In this document: positions 51,103 through 59,777 of the stretch, piece after piece
Numbering within the stretch: the stretch's first letter is position 1
How the letters are laid out: every line of letters starts with the position of its first letter
From: Pelolinea submarina
GTDB taxonomy: Bacteria > Chloroflexota > Anaerolineae > Anaerolineales > Anaerolineaceae
Reading direction: 5' to 3'
NCBI RefSeq assembly: GCF_003966975.1
Contig: NZ_AP018437.1
Location: forward strand, 186,001 to 250,000
Length of the DNA stretch: 64,000 bases
The notes under the pieces: generated by a model
Database searches by the model: none
The model's input: the letters and a program-made list of their open reading frames with translations, nothing else
Told to the model about the DNA's origin: nothing
Translations under genes and position numbers: made by a program

Positions 51103-52065
51103 ATGGAATATCGCTATTTAGGCCGGTCAGGGTTACGCGTCAGCGCTCTTTCATTGGGTTCATGGGTCACCTTCCACAACCAGGTGGATATCGAGAGTGC
51201 CATGGATATGATGACTACCGCGTACGATGCCGGCGTGAATTTCTTCGACAACGCAGAAGTGTATGCCAAAGGCAAATCGGAAGAAATCATGGGCACCGTG
51301 CTCAAGAAGTTGGGCTGGCGCCGTTCAAGTTACCTGGTTTCAACCAAATTCTTTTGGGGGCTTAATGAAGGCATCAATGAAAAAGATACCCTCAACCGAA
51401 AATACCTGCTGGAAGCCATCGACGGTTCACTGAGACGGCTCCAGTTGGATCATGTTGATTTGGTCTTCGCCCATCGGCCGGACCCGCATACGCCCATTGA
51501 AGAAACCGTATGGGCAATGCACAACATTGTGGAATCCGGCAAAGCCTTTTACTGGGGCACATCCGAATGGCCGGCCGGGGATATCCTGGCCGCTATTGAA
51601 ATTGCCGAACGCCATCACCTGCATAAACCGGTGATGGAACAATCCCAATACAACCTGTTCCACCGCGAACGGCTTGAAGTGGAATATACCCGCCTGTTCA
51701 GTGACTACGGTTACGGCATGACGACCTGGAGCCCGCTGGCCTCCGGCCTGTTGACCGGCAAGTACAACAAAGGCATCCCGGATGGGTCACGCGCAACACT
51801 GCCGCATTATGAATGGCTGAAGGAAAGCGTCACCGACCAGGCCAAATTGGACAAGGTTTCGCAGCTCCAAAGCGTCGCGGACGACCTGGGCGTGCCGCTG
51901 TCACAGATGGCACTGGCCTGGATCTTGAAAAATCCCAACGTCAGCACGGTCATCACCGGCGCCAGCAAACTGCAGCAAGTTAAAGAGAACCTGAAGGCCA
52001 TGGATGTGGTCAGCCAATTGACCCCGGATGTGATGGAACGCATTCAGACCATTATGGGAGAATAA
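51103..52065 (+). CDS. Aldo/keto reductase, Kv-beta-like
   Basis: A 320-residue TIM-barrel NADPH oxidoreductase. The Asp-Tyr-Lys-His tetrad appears as [18 protein letters not shown] (Asp, Tyr), STKFFWG (Lys) and [13 protein letters not shown] (His). Cofactor loop: [18 protein letters not shown] and [16 protein letters not shown]. The closest resemblance is to the voltage-gated potassium-channel beta/YghZ group. AGGAGG lies upstream of the ATG. The substrate is unknown. Confidence 0.92.
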   Translation: MEYRYLGRSGLRVSALSLGSWVTFHNQVDIESAMDMMTTAYDAGVNFFDNAEVYAKGKSEEIMGTVLKKLGWRRSSYLVSTKFFWGLNEGINEKDTLNRKYLLEAIDGSLRRLQLDHVDLVFAHRPDPHTPIEETVWAMHNIVESGKAFYWGTSEWPAGDILAAIEIAERHHLHKPVMEQSQYNLFHRERLEVEYTRLFSDYGYGMTTWSPLASGLLTGKYNKGIPDGSRATLPHYEWLKESVTDQAKLDKVSQLQSVADDLGVPLSQMALAWILKNPNVSTVITGASKLQQVKENLKAMDVVSQLTPDVMERIQTIMGE

Positions 52066-52082
52066 TTCCTCTACGCTTAAAC

Positions 52083-52114
52083 AAGAAGGCACTCGTTATT
52101 GAGTGCCTTCTTTA
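52083..52114. terminator. Terminator between convergent genes
   Basis: The stem AAGAAGGCACTC / GAGTGCCTTCTT is followed by T on the plus strand. It serves the aldo/keto reductase gene and probably the thioredoxin gene on the other strand. Confidence 0.85.
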
Positions 52115-52136
52115 TATTCAAGCAGGATGAGCTGAT

Positions 52137-52730
52137 TCAATGGCGCTTGCGAGCGGGTTTCTTTTTTGCCTGGCGCAGCAGGGCGCCAACCCCATAAGCG
52201 ACCAGCACCAACGCCACCACAGCCAGCACCCATACAAATGGGGAAGTTGTGCTTTCGGTATCCGCGGCAGTCTCACCGGCCGTTTGCAGCGAGCGCACGG
52301 TGCCTGAGGTATCCAGGCCGAATTTATCCGCCGGATCGCCGCAGCCGTCATTGGAACAGGCAGCCACAGCCGCAGAAAGTTCCGTTCCGATTTCATCGCT
52401 AAAGCCAACCCAGGCCTGATCGCCGATGACCGTAACCGGCACGCCGCTGGTTTCAAAGCTCATGGCGTCTCCTAAAGCAAAGAGGTAATCCAGGTTCGCC
52501 TGGCTGTCGTAGACCTCATAGGCCCGCAGGTAAATTTGCGGGTACTGCGCCATCAGCTCCTGCAGGAAAGGTTTTTCTTCCGCGCAATGTGAGCAGCCTT
52601 CGCGCCAAAAGAAGGTGATCACTACAGCCGGGTCGTCGGAATTGCTTTGAGCCGCCACAGTGCCATAAACAGCCAGCAGCGCCATTATCAGGAAGGCAAT
52701 AATCAGAATCGGTTTTCTTTTCACGCGCAT
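52137..52730 (-). CDS. Membrane-anchored extracytoplasmic thioredoxin-fold protein
   Basis: A 197-residue protein with a signal peptide (about 5-27, IAFLIMALLAVYGTVAAQ), a thioredoxin-like domain with the active site GCSHCAEEKPFL (about 46-57) and cis-Pro in TSGVPVTVIG, extra cysteines (ACSNDGC, about 125-131) and a C-terminal transmembrane helix (about 165-185) followed by a Lys/Arg tail. It probably acts in disulfide exchange outside the membrane. It is a single gene on the minus strand. Confidence 0.8.
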   Translation of the reverse strand: MRVKRKPILIIAFLIMALLAVYGTVAAQSNSDDPAVVITFFWREGCSHCAEEKPFLQELMAQYPQIYLRAYEVYDSQANLDYLFALGDAMSFETSGVPVTVIGDQAWVGFSDEIGTELSAAVAACSNDGCGDPADKFGLDTSGTVRSLQTAGETAADTESTTSPFVWVLAVVALVLVAYGVGALLRQAKKKPARKRH

Positions 52731-52874
52731 AATCTATCCTTTATTGAGCACTTTATATAAGTCAATTATAAAGCCGGCCGAAATTTAGTTCCTCTCCGGA
52801 CTGCGCAGAAGCAAAATAAGACCATGATGGTCATATCCACATCTCCTGGTTGATAGAAATTCCTTAAAAATCTC

Positions 52875-52916
52875 TTGACTTTCAGTTTTTTGGGTGATAT
52901 AGTGTAACCGGTTACA
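52875..52916 (+). promoter_or_regulatory. Promoter with LacI-type operator
   Basis: TTGACT (52875-52880), a 17-base spacer and TATAGT (52898-52903), with the perfect 14-base palindrome TGTAACCGGTTACA at 52903-52916 overlapping the start site. The central CG-containing palindrome is the classic LacI/GalR-family operator form. It fits autorepression by the gene at 52954 and control of the PTS operon by read-through. Confidence 0.85.
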
Positions 52917-52953
52917 TTAATATTATACAAGAAATTATCCTACAACTTAATTA

Positions 52954-53967
52954 ATGGAAAACAAGCGATCGGTAACTATTAGGGACGTCGCCAGGAGGGC
53001 GGGAGTATCCATTGCGACAGTAAGTCGTTATATCAATAAGACTGCGCCTGTGTCCAAAGAAGTCGGTGAGTCCATTCAAAGTTCCATGAAGGAACTTGAC
53101 TTCATCCCCAATTCCGCAGCCCGCAAATTAGCTACCAATCAATATTCCACCCTCGGCCTTTTATTATCAGATATAAAAGGCGATTTTTTTTCTGTCCTGG
53201 TTAGCGAAATAGAAAAAGACGCGCGCGCGGCCGGATTCGACCTGCTCATCTCCATCAGCCGGGATGACACCGTCACGACCGGAACCAACGCGTTTTCCAT
53301 CGGGCCGCAAAACACGGATGGCATGATCATCTTTGCCGACTGCGCCAGCGATAACGATCTAAAGTATTATTTTTTCAACCGCTATCCTGTGGTCCTGGTC
53401 TGCCGCACCGCACCTTTGGAAATCAATATCCCCAGCGTGGGCGTTGAAAATTTACAAGCCACTAAAGCCATCATGCGCCACCTGATCGAAGTTCATCAGC
53501 GGCGCAAGATTGTCTTCCTGCGCGGGCTGCCCACGCACGAAGATTCGATGGTACGCGAAATTGGCTACAAATCGGTATTGGCAGAAAAAAACATTCCTTT
53601 CAATCCCAGTTTAGTTTATCCCGGTAACTTTGACCGTGACAGCGCTTTTGAATCAGTCAAAAATCTCTTAAAGAAAAACACTGATTTCGACGCCATCTTT
53701 GCCTGTGATGACGAGGCCGCCATCGGCGCCATGGCCGCTCTCACAGACGCGGGAGTTGACATACCCGGTCAGGTATCCGTGGTTGGATTCGACGATCAAA
53801 CTATCGCTCCTTTCTTAAATCCCTCACTCACCACCATTCACGCACCTTTTGCGGAAGTGGGCAGGAAAGCAGTCGATATTTTAATAAAACAAATTAATCA
53901 TCAAGCGGTAGATTCATTGACAGTAATTCCATCTGAATTAGTTATTCGTCATTCATGCGGTTGTTAA
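52954..53967 (+). CDS. LacI-family transcriptional regulator
   Basis: A 337-residue repressor with the LacI helix-turn-helix TIRDVARRAGVSIATVSRYINK (residues 8-29) and hinge helix SAARKLA. The periplasmic-binding-type sensor domain (about 62-335) contains GLLLSDIKGDFFSVLV and SVVGFDDQTIAPFLNPSLTT. It probably senses a phosphorylated sugar or free glycoside of the downstream PTS operon. The gap to the EIIC gene is 111 bases with no terminator, so both may share the promoter at 52875. Confidence 0.94.
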   Translation: MENKRSVTIRDVARRAGVSIATVSRYINKTAPVSKEVGESIQSSMKELDFIPNSAARKLATNQYSTLGLLLSDIKGDFFSVLVSEIEKDARAAGFDLLISISRDDTVTTGTNAFSIGPQNTDGMIIFADCASDNDLKYYFFNRYPVVLVCRTAPLEINIPSVGVENLQATKAIMRHLIEVHQRRKIVFLRGLPTHEDSMVREIGYKSVLAEKNIPFNPSLVYPGNFDRDSAFESVKNLLKKNTDFDAIFACDDEAAIGAMAALTDAGVDIPGQVSVVGFDDQTIAPFLNPSLTTIHAPFAEVGRKAVDILIKQINHQAVDSLTVIPSELVIRHSCGC

Positions 53968-54078
53968 TTCGTTAATTCGAAGTAAAGGAGGAAATATTTA
54001 TAAGCAAAATCAATTTATTCGCAAGAGAAATCGTAACAGCAACAAACATTATTAACAAATTTGAAAGGAGTTTTATTT

Positions 54079-55371
54079 ATGTCACCCGAAAAGAAAAAAA
54101 AGAATTGGGCAGATGCTATGACCGATTTGATGGAAAAGATGGCACCGATTTTCGATCAGCCCATCCTGGCTTCCATCCGCGACGGTTTCGTAGCTATGAT
54201 GCCTATCCTGATTGTGGGAGCTTTGGTATTAATCATCCTGCAATTCCCGCTGTGCTTCAAAGATGATCCGACCTGCTATTTAGAGGCACATTTGCCGGCA
54301 AACATTTCAGGCACCCTCTGGAATGTATTCAATGTCACTTATGGCCTGCTGTCAATTTATGTGCTCATGTCCATCGCCTACGCGTTAGCCCGGCGCCGTG
54401 GTTTGGATCCTTTGATGCCCGTACTTTTCTCCTTCCTGTCCTACATTCTGGTTGCAACCCCGGAATTGGTCAACGGAGAAGCCGGCAACTATTTGGACAG
54501 CTCCGGTTTGTTCACCGCCATGGTTCTCGCGGTGGTTACGGTCGAAGTCTACCGTTTCTTCATTCAGAAGAACATCGTCATCAAGATGCCCGATGGGGTA
54601 CCCCCGGCGATTTCCAATGCTTTTGCTGCTTTGATTCCCTGCGCAGCGATTGCTTTTGGCTGGTGGTTAATCCGCTTTGTACTCAATTTTGATTTAGCTA
54701 ACGGTTTGTTTAAAGTATTGGGCGCAGTTGTTCCCGCCGCGTCCACTTACGCAGCCGCCGCTATCGCGGAAACCTTCCATGCTTTCTTATGGACCATGGG
54801 TATCCACGGCGACATGACCATTGGTATCGCCCTGCAGCCCGTATGGCAGGCGAACCTGGCCGCCAACGTAAAAGCCGTTGCCGAAGGTTTAGCCCCCACC
54901 GCTATCTACACCGAGCAGTTCCGCTCCTTCGTAGTTCCCGGCGGTTCCGGCGCCACTCTGCCGTTGGCTTTCTACTTCACCCGCTCGAAATCAGAACGCC
55001 TACGCCGTGTAGGCTGGTTGGGTATCTGGCCCGGTATCTTCAATATCAACGAGCCGATCACCTTTGGTGCCCCTGTAATCTTCAACCCGATTCTGGGCCT
55101 CCCGTTCATCCTGATCACCTTCTTGAACACCACGGTTGCCTATCTGGCAACATCCGCTGGTCTGGTCAGCCCCACATACATTGCTGGTCCGTGGACGCTG
55201 CCCGCACCCATCCTGATGTTCCTGGAAACCGGTTATGATTGGCGCGCTATTATCCTGGCCATCATCACCGAGTTCGTCATTCCTGGCATTATCTGGTTCC
55301 CCGCCTTCAAGGCTTGGGAAGCGGAAGTGCTCCAGAAAGAAGAAGCCGGCGTCAAGAAAGTTGCCGCATAA
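54079..55371 (+). CDS. PTS EIIC component, lactose/cellobiose family
   Basis: A 430-residue membrane protein with about ten hydrophobic helices. Family stretches are MEKMAPIFDQPILASIRDGFVAMMP, FHAFLWTMGIHGDMTIG and GIFNINEPITFGAPVIFNP, the last being the sugar-binding loop signature of the cellobiose-type EIIC family. It imports sugars while EIIB phosphorylates them. ATG 54079 with AAAGGAG is used. EIIB and EIIA genes lie further down the same operon; no EI or HPr gene is in the window. Confidence 0.93.
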   Translation: MSPEKKKKNWADAMTDLMEKMAPIFDQPILASIRDGFVAMMPILIVGALVLIILQFPLCFKDDPTCYLEAHLPANISGTLWNVFNVTYGLLSIYVLMSIAYALARRRGLDPLMPVLFSFLSYILVATPELVNGEAGNYLDSSGLFTAMVLAVVTVEVYRFFIQKNIVIKMPDGVPPAISNAFAALIPCAAIAFGWWLIRFVLNFDLANGLFKVLGAVVPAASTYAAAAIAETFHAFLWTMGIHGDMTIGIALQPVWQANLAANVKAVAEGLAPTAIYTEQFRSFVVPGGSGATLPLAFYFTRSKSERLRRVGWLGIWPGIFNINEPITFGAPVIFNPILGLPFILITFLNTTVAYLATSAGLVSPTYIAGPWTLPAPILMFLETGYDWRAIILAIITEFVIPGIIWFPAFKAWEAEVLQKEEAGVKKVAA

Positions 55372-55435
55372 AGCAAATAACGAGAAACAAAGGGGATGTG
55401 GAAATCACATCCCCTTCATAAACTATAGAGGCTAT

Positions 55436-56839
55436 ATGAAACTTACATTTATCGGCGCCGGGGGTGTACGAACTCCGTTGGTGATTCAGAGTATTCTCAA
55501 TTTTCAGGATCGTCTGCCTCTGGACACAGTCTGTATGATGGACATCGATCCGGAGCGACTGGAATTGATCAAACTGGCCTGTAAACCGCGTCTGGCTAAA
55601 GGCGCAAAATTCAATATCGAGTGGACTACCGATGCCCGCAAAGCCATCCGGGGCGCGGATTTCATCGTTACCACTTTCCGTGAAGGTTCATTGGAATCAC
55701 GGGTTATTGACGAACAAGTACCTTTGAAATACGGCGTGCTCGGCCAGGAAACCACCGGCCCCGGTGGTTTTGCCATGGCGCTGAGAACCGTACCCGTCAT
55801 CCTGCATTATGTCGAATTAATCAAAGAATTGGCCCCGGATGCCTGGTTGTTGAATTTCACCAACCCGGCCGGAATACTGACAGAAACAATCACGCGGGTG
55901 GCAGGTTTTGAACATGCCGTGGGTATTTGCGATAACCCGTCGGCTATGATGCGTGCGGCGGCGGCTTACGTTCATACCGATCCCGACAAACTATTCCCCG
56001 AATATTACGGCTTGAATCACTTGGGCTGGATGCGTTCCATTTATTTGGATGGCAAAGACCTTATCCCGGATATTCTGCAAAAGATGCAAACTTCCGGTGA
56101 GACAATCGAACACCTGCCTTTCGATGTCAATGAGATCGCAGCGTTAGGGACCATCCCCAACGAGTATGTATATTTTTATTACTACCCCAGAAAATCAGTC
56201 GAGAATTTACTCAAATCAGGCCAAAGCCGCGCGATGCAAATCCTGCCTTTTAACCAGGAGCTGTACGCCGGGCTGCGGCGCATCCGCGACGAGGAAGACA
56301 CACCGGATAAGATTGAAGCAATTTACCTGAAATACCTGGATCAGCGCCAAAGCACTTATATGACGCTGGAAACCGGACACGATGCGGAAAACGCTGCGGT
56401 TGAAGAAAAACCGCTTGAAAAACAAGACGCAAAAAAGGCCATGGATGAATCCGCAGAAGGATATTCGGCAGTTGCCCTGAATGTCATTGAAGGGCTGCTG
56501 GAAAAACCCAAGCTCATGATCTTAAACGTACCCAATCGCGGCGCCATCAGTGGCATGGCAGAAAACGATGTGATTGAGACCACCTGCCTGGTCGGCAACG
56601 GCGTGGTGCGGCCCTTTGCAATGGGCAGCATCCCCGACGCAGACCTGGGCTTGATGAAATCCGTAAAAGCCTACGAGAAGTTGACCATCCAAGCGGCTGT
56701 GGAAGATTCCTACGAATTGGCGCTGGAAGCACTTACCCTGCACCCGTTGGTGCCGGGTTACGATATCGCCCGGAATATCCTGGACGATTACCTGGCGCAG
56801 CACGGGGATTACTTCCCGAAATTATTAAACGAACGCTAA
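55436..56839 (+). CDS. GH4 family 6-phospho-glycosidase A
   Basis: The 467-residue enzyme of glycoside hydrolase family 4 uses NAD+ and a divalent metal. The Rossmann motif is FIGAGGVRTP at the N-terminus; LGQETTGPGGFAMALRTVPV is the family signature; metal ligands are Cys165 (GICDNP) and His195 (YGLNHLGW). It hydrolyses 6-phosphoglycosides (typically beta-glucosides) produced by the PTS. It is longer than the other two copies because of an insertion near 300-360. It lies 64 bases after EIIC. Confidence 0.92.
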   Translation: MKLTFIGAGGVRTPLVIQSILNFQDRLPLDTVCMMDIDPERLELIKLACKPRLAKGAKFNIEWTTDARKAIRGADFIVTTFREGSLESRVIDEQVPLKYGVLGQETTGPGGFAMALRTVPVILHYVELIKELAPDAWLLNFTNPAGILTETITRVAGFEHAVGICDNPSAMMRAAAAYVHTDPDKLFPEYYGLNHLGWMRSIYLDGKDLIPDILQKMQTSGETIEHLPFDVNEIAALGTIPNEYVYFYYYPRKSVENLLKSGQSRAMQILPFNQELYAGLRRIRDEEDTPDKIEAIYLKYLDQRQSTYMTLETGHDAENAAVEEKPLEKQDAKKAMDESAEGYSAVALNVIEGLLEKPKLMILNVPNRGAISGMAENDVIETTCLVGNGVVRPFAMGSIPDADLGLMKSVKAYEKLTIQAAVEDSYELALEALTLHPLVPGYDIARNILDDYLAQHGDYFPKLLNER

Positions 56840-56885
56840 AAGAGACAAATCTTTTTATTTTTATTATTTTATAAGAGGTGTAAGA

Positions 56886-57233
56886 ATGGCAGAAGAGAAA
56901 AAAATCAGAGTGCTTATGGTTTGCGCCATGGGTATGTCCTCCAGCTTGATTGAAGCCAAGACAGCCAAAGCCGCCGAAGCCGCGGGTGTGCCTTTTGAAT
57001 TGAAAGCAATTGAGGCAGCTGAAATGGGACGTTGGGATTTTTCGGAAAACCCGATGGATATCGTGTTGGTGGCTCCGCAAGTCCGGTTTAAGAAGAAAGC
57101 TATTGAACAAGCTTCAGGCCCTTACGGAACCATCGTTCTGAATATCGACACAATCGCTTACGGCATGATTGACGGTGAAGCCATCTTCAATCAGGTCATG
57201 GAAGCCATCAAAGAACGCGACGCCGGAAAATAA
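56886..57233 (+). CDS. PTS EIIB component, lactose/cellobiose family
   Basis: A 115-residue phosphocarrier with the phosphorylated Cys13 in VLMVCAMGMSSSLIEAKTAK; the rest follows the EIIB fold (DIVLVAPQVRFKKKAIEQ). It passes phosphate from EIIA to the sugar during transport by EIIC. It lies 46 bases after GH4-A. Confidence 0.95.
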   Translation: MAEEKKIRVLMVCAMGMSSSLIEAKTAKAAEAAGVPFELKAIEAAEMGRWDFSENPMDIVLVAPQVRFKKKAIEQASGPYGTIVLNIDTIAYGMIDGEAIFNQVMEAIKERDAGK

Positions 57234-57266
57234 TTACACGCAACTTAGAAGCAAATTGAGGTCATT

Positions 57267-58112
57267 ATGATATTAAAGGGGCTGTTGGTTGTTGTCAGCG
57301 GTTTTGTTTTCATCTTTTCATCGGGCATTCCAATGAATATGATCAGCCGTTTTCGGCCTGATTACAAACGGGAAGCTACTTATTGGGGTATGGGTATCTG
57401 GGCCATCACATTCTTTTTGAGCACCTTCCTGCAAAAGTTCATTATGCAGATTATTACAGGCGGTCAAACCAGCGCCAACAGCTCCAGCATCATTTCCTAT
57501 TTCGGCGGCGATGTCGTCACCACGCTCCTATTACAGCTCGGGATGTTTTACTTCCTGAAGAGCCGCCTGGACAAAGATGAAGATATCGATAGCAACGGCC
57601 TGGCGCTGGGTTTTGGCATCGGCATGATCGCACATGTTTTTACCGGACTGAACGAGATTGGTATTGGGATTAATATCATATTCAGCCATGGCGGTGAAAA
57701 CCTGGCAGCGGGAAGTGTTCAGGCTGCCACGGTTGCTCAGATTGCTCAAGCCAGTGTCGCGAACCTATTTGCAACATCCTTATCGACTATCTTTTTCCGG
57801 GTTGCATTACTGACCATCAGCGCAGTGCAGGGGTATTTGGTCGCCTCCGCAATCAAAGGCAAAAGCAAGCGATTTTGGGCCGGCATCCTTCTTTACATCG
57901 TCTTTACCTGGGGCGCCTCTTTATTGGAATTAGCCCTGGGTGAAGGAAACACAGGCCAGACATTGGGGGTAACCTCAACACTCACTTCTGTTGTAACGTC
58001 TGTTTACTATCTCGCAACAACCTTCTTCTGTTATCGCTGGTTAACAAAAGAATTGCAATCATCCAATCCTAAAAAATTTAATAAAAGGAGCATTAAGAAT
58101 GTCAGAAACTAA
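57267..58112 (+). CDS. Multi-pass membrane protein, YhfC-like?
   Basis: A 281-residue protein with about seven hydrophobic segments. Long glycine-rich membrane stretches (GLALGFGIGMIAHVFTGLNE) resemble the YhfC-type intramembrane protease group, but the resemblance is weak and catalytic residues are not clear. It begins 33 bases after EIIB and overlaps the next gene by 14 bases, so it belongs to the sugar operon. It could be a transport accessory. Confidence 0.55.
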   Translation: MILKGLLVVVSGFVFIFSSGIPMNMISRFRPDYKREATYWGMGIWAITFFLSTFLQKFIMQIITGGQTSANSSSIISYFGGDVVTTLLLQLGMFYFLKSRLDKDEDIDSNGLALGFGIGMIAHVFTGLNEIGIGINIIFSHGGENLAAGSVQAATVAQIAQASVANLFATSLSTIFFRVALLTISAVQGYLVASAIKGKSKRFWAGILLYIVFTWGASLLELALGEGNTGQTLGVTSTLTSVVTSVYYLATTFFCYRWLTKELQSSNPKKFNKRSIKNVRN

Positions 58113-58752
58113 AGTTCCTCTGTTTGTCTGCGGTAAAGACAATCGACCCATGGTAAAAGTTCCGGCGGGTGAATTTTTATATGGAGAGGATCAGGAAAAA
58201 ACTGAAACCAAAGAATTTTTCATCGACCTCTATCCCGTCACCAACGCGGATTACAAGAAATTCGTTGATGCAACCGGCCATACCGAACCCGCCTCCTGGC
58301 GCAAGGGAACCTGGCCCGAAGGCAAGGAAAATCACCCGGTAGTGGAAGTCAACTGGGAAAGCGCTTCAGCCTACGCCGCTTGGGCCGGCAAACGCCTGCC
58401 TACCAATGAAGAATGGGAAAAAGCCGCGCGCGGTACCGACGGACGCACCTGGCCGTGGGGCAACGAGTTCGACCGCGATAAGTGCAACACTTTCTCCGGG
58501 GACACCACGCCGGTGGGCCAATATTCGCCCGCGGGCGACAGCCCTTACGGCTGCCAGGATATGGCCGGCAACGTGTGGGAATGGATCGGCGGCGGAAAGC
58601 CCTCCCAGCTGCGCGCACCGTTGCGCGGCGGCGATTGGCTGGACGGCGCGGAAGAAGCGCAAACCTTTTTCATCCGTATGCATACTCCCCTGCGCAAGAA
58701 TCCCTTTGTCGGTTTTCGCTGCGCAGCCGATTCCGCCGAACCAATGAAATAA
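58099..58752 (+). CDS. FGE-sulfatase-fold protein, likely non-catalytic
   Basis: A 217-residue formylglycine-generating-enzyme-like fold: VKVPAGEFLYG, FFIDLYPVTNADYKKFV, HPVVEVNWESASAYAAWAGKRLPTNEEWEKAARG, YGCQDMAGNVWEWI and RGGDWLDG...GFRCAA. In true FGE, two active-site Cys lie between the RGGSW-like and GFRC motifs. Here that region (EEAQTFFIRMHTPLRKN) has none, so cysteine-dependent sulfatase activation is unlikely. There is no signal peptide. Membership of a sugar operon suggests a binding or chaperone role. Confidence 0.83.
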   Translation: MSETKVPLFVCGKDNRPMVKVPAGEFLYGEDQEKTETKEFFIDLYPVTNADYKKFVDATGHTEPASWRKGTWPEGKENHPVVEVNWESASAYAAWAGKRLPTNEEWEKAARGTDGRTWPWGNEFDRDKCNTFSGDTTPVGQYSPAGDSPYGCQDMAGNVWEWIGGGKPSQLRAPLRGGDWLDGAEEAQTFFIRMHTPLRKNPFVGFRCAADSAEPMK

Positions 58753-58769
58753 AAAGAAAACTATACTAC

Positions 58770-59387
58770 ATGGAAAATTCAACGCAGCTCATCCTGGTCA
58801 GACATGCTGAGACAACAATGATCACCGGTAACAGAATCCACGGTCATTTAGACGCCCCGCTTTCAGAGGCAGGGTTGGCGGATTGCCGGAAGACCGCGGA
58901 TTATTTCCGCGGCCAGCATATCGATACGTTGTATGCCAGCTCACTGGGGCGGGCGATGCGTACTGCTGAAATCATTGGGGAAGCCATCCAACTGGACCCC
59001 ATCCCGGTGGATAAACTGCGGGAACGCTATTACGGCCGCCTGGAAGGGAAACGCCTGGATCGCTTTGAACCGGACGGCAGCGGGCCGTGGTACTTCCGGC
59101 CCTACGTCAACCTGACCCTGTGGTTAACCGGCGAACATGAAAAAGATCTCGTGGCACGCGTTATAGAAGGCACTGAAGAGATCATCGCACGGCATCCCAA
59201 CCAGCGCACCATGCTGGTGGTGCATTGGGGTATCCTGGGCATCCTGTCACAGTATTTTCAAGGTTTGGATGTGGATGCATGGCGCCTGATTGGACCCTGG
59301 ACGGCTTGCGGCATCAGCGAATTTCAGCTCGTCGACGGCCGCTGGCAAGTATTGCGCATGAATGACGGAAGTCATTTAGTAAATTAA
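58770..59387 (+). CDS. Histidine phosphatase (phosphoglycerate-mutase superfamily)
   Basis: A 205-residue protein with the phosphohistidine motif LILVRHAETTMITGNRIHG (His12), ASSLGRAMRTAEIIGE and the second His in TMLVVHWGILG. It probably dephosphorylates a sugar phosphate, either intermediate or overflow, in this operon. The gene lies 17 bases after the FGE-fold gene. ATG 58770 begins at the conserved N-terminus. Confidence 0.88.
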   Translation: MENSTQLILVRHAETTMITGNRIHGHLDAPLSEAGLADCRKTADYFRGQHIDTLYASSLGRAMRTAEIIGEAIQLDPIPVDKLRERYYGRLEGKRLDRFEPDGSGPWYFRPYVNLTLWLTGEHEKDLVARVIEGTEEIIARHPNQRTMLVVHWGILGILSQYFQGLDVDAWRLIGPWTACGISEFQLVDGRWQVLRMNDGSHLVN

Positions 59388-59411
59388 GTTTAAAGAAGGA
59401 TAAATAACAAT

Positions 59412-59777
59412 ATGACTGATTTTAATGAATGGGAACAGACGCTGTTCCAACTAATCTTACATGCCGGCAGTGCCCGCAGTTTTGCCAAAGAAGCCGCCGA
59501 ATACGCCGAGAATTACCAGTGGGAAGATGCGGAGAAAAGCCTGCAGCAAGCCAACGACGAGCAGACCCAGGCTCATAAGATTAACACCTCCATCATCACC
59601 AAAGCCGCACGCGGCGAGGACGTGCCTTTTTCCGTCCTATTGGTCCATTCGCTCGACCTGTTGATGCTGGCCTGGGCCGAGATTGATAACACCGAACAAG
59701 TGATTCGGATGAACAAGCGAATTGAAACCCTTGAAAAAGAGGTAGCAAAATGTCAAAACCAACAATCGAAAAAATAA
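59412..59777 (+). CDS. PTS EIIA component, lactose/cellobiose family
   Basis: A 121-residue helical phosphocarrier; the phosphorylated His79 is in VLLVHSLDLLMLAW. It receives phosphate from HPr and hands it to EIIB Cys13. It overlaps the GH4-B start by 28 bases, implying translational coupling. HPr and EI must be encoded elsewhere. Confidence 0.93.
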   Translation: MTDFNEWEQTLFQLILHAGSARSFAKEAAEYAENYQWEDAEKSLQQANDEQTQAHKINTSIITKAARGEDVPFSVLLVHSLDLLMLAWAEIDNTEQVIRMNKRIETLEKEVAKCQNQQSKK

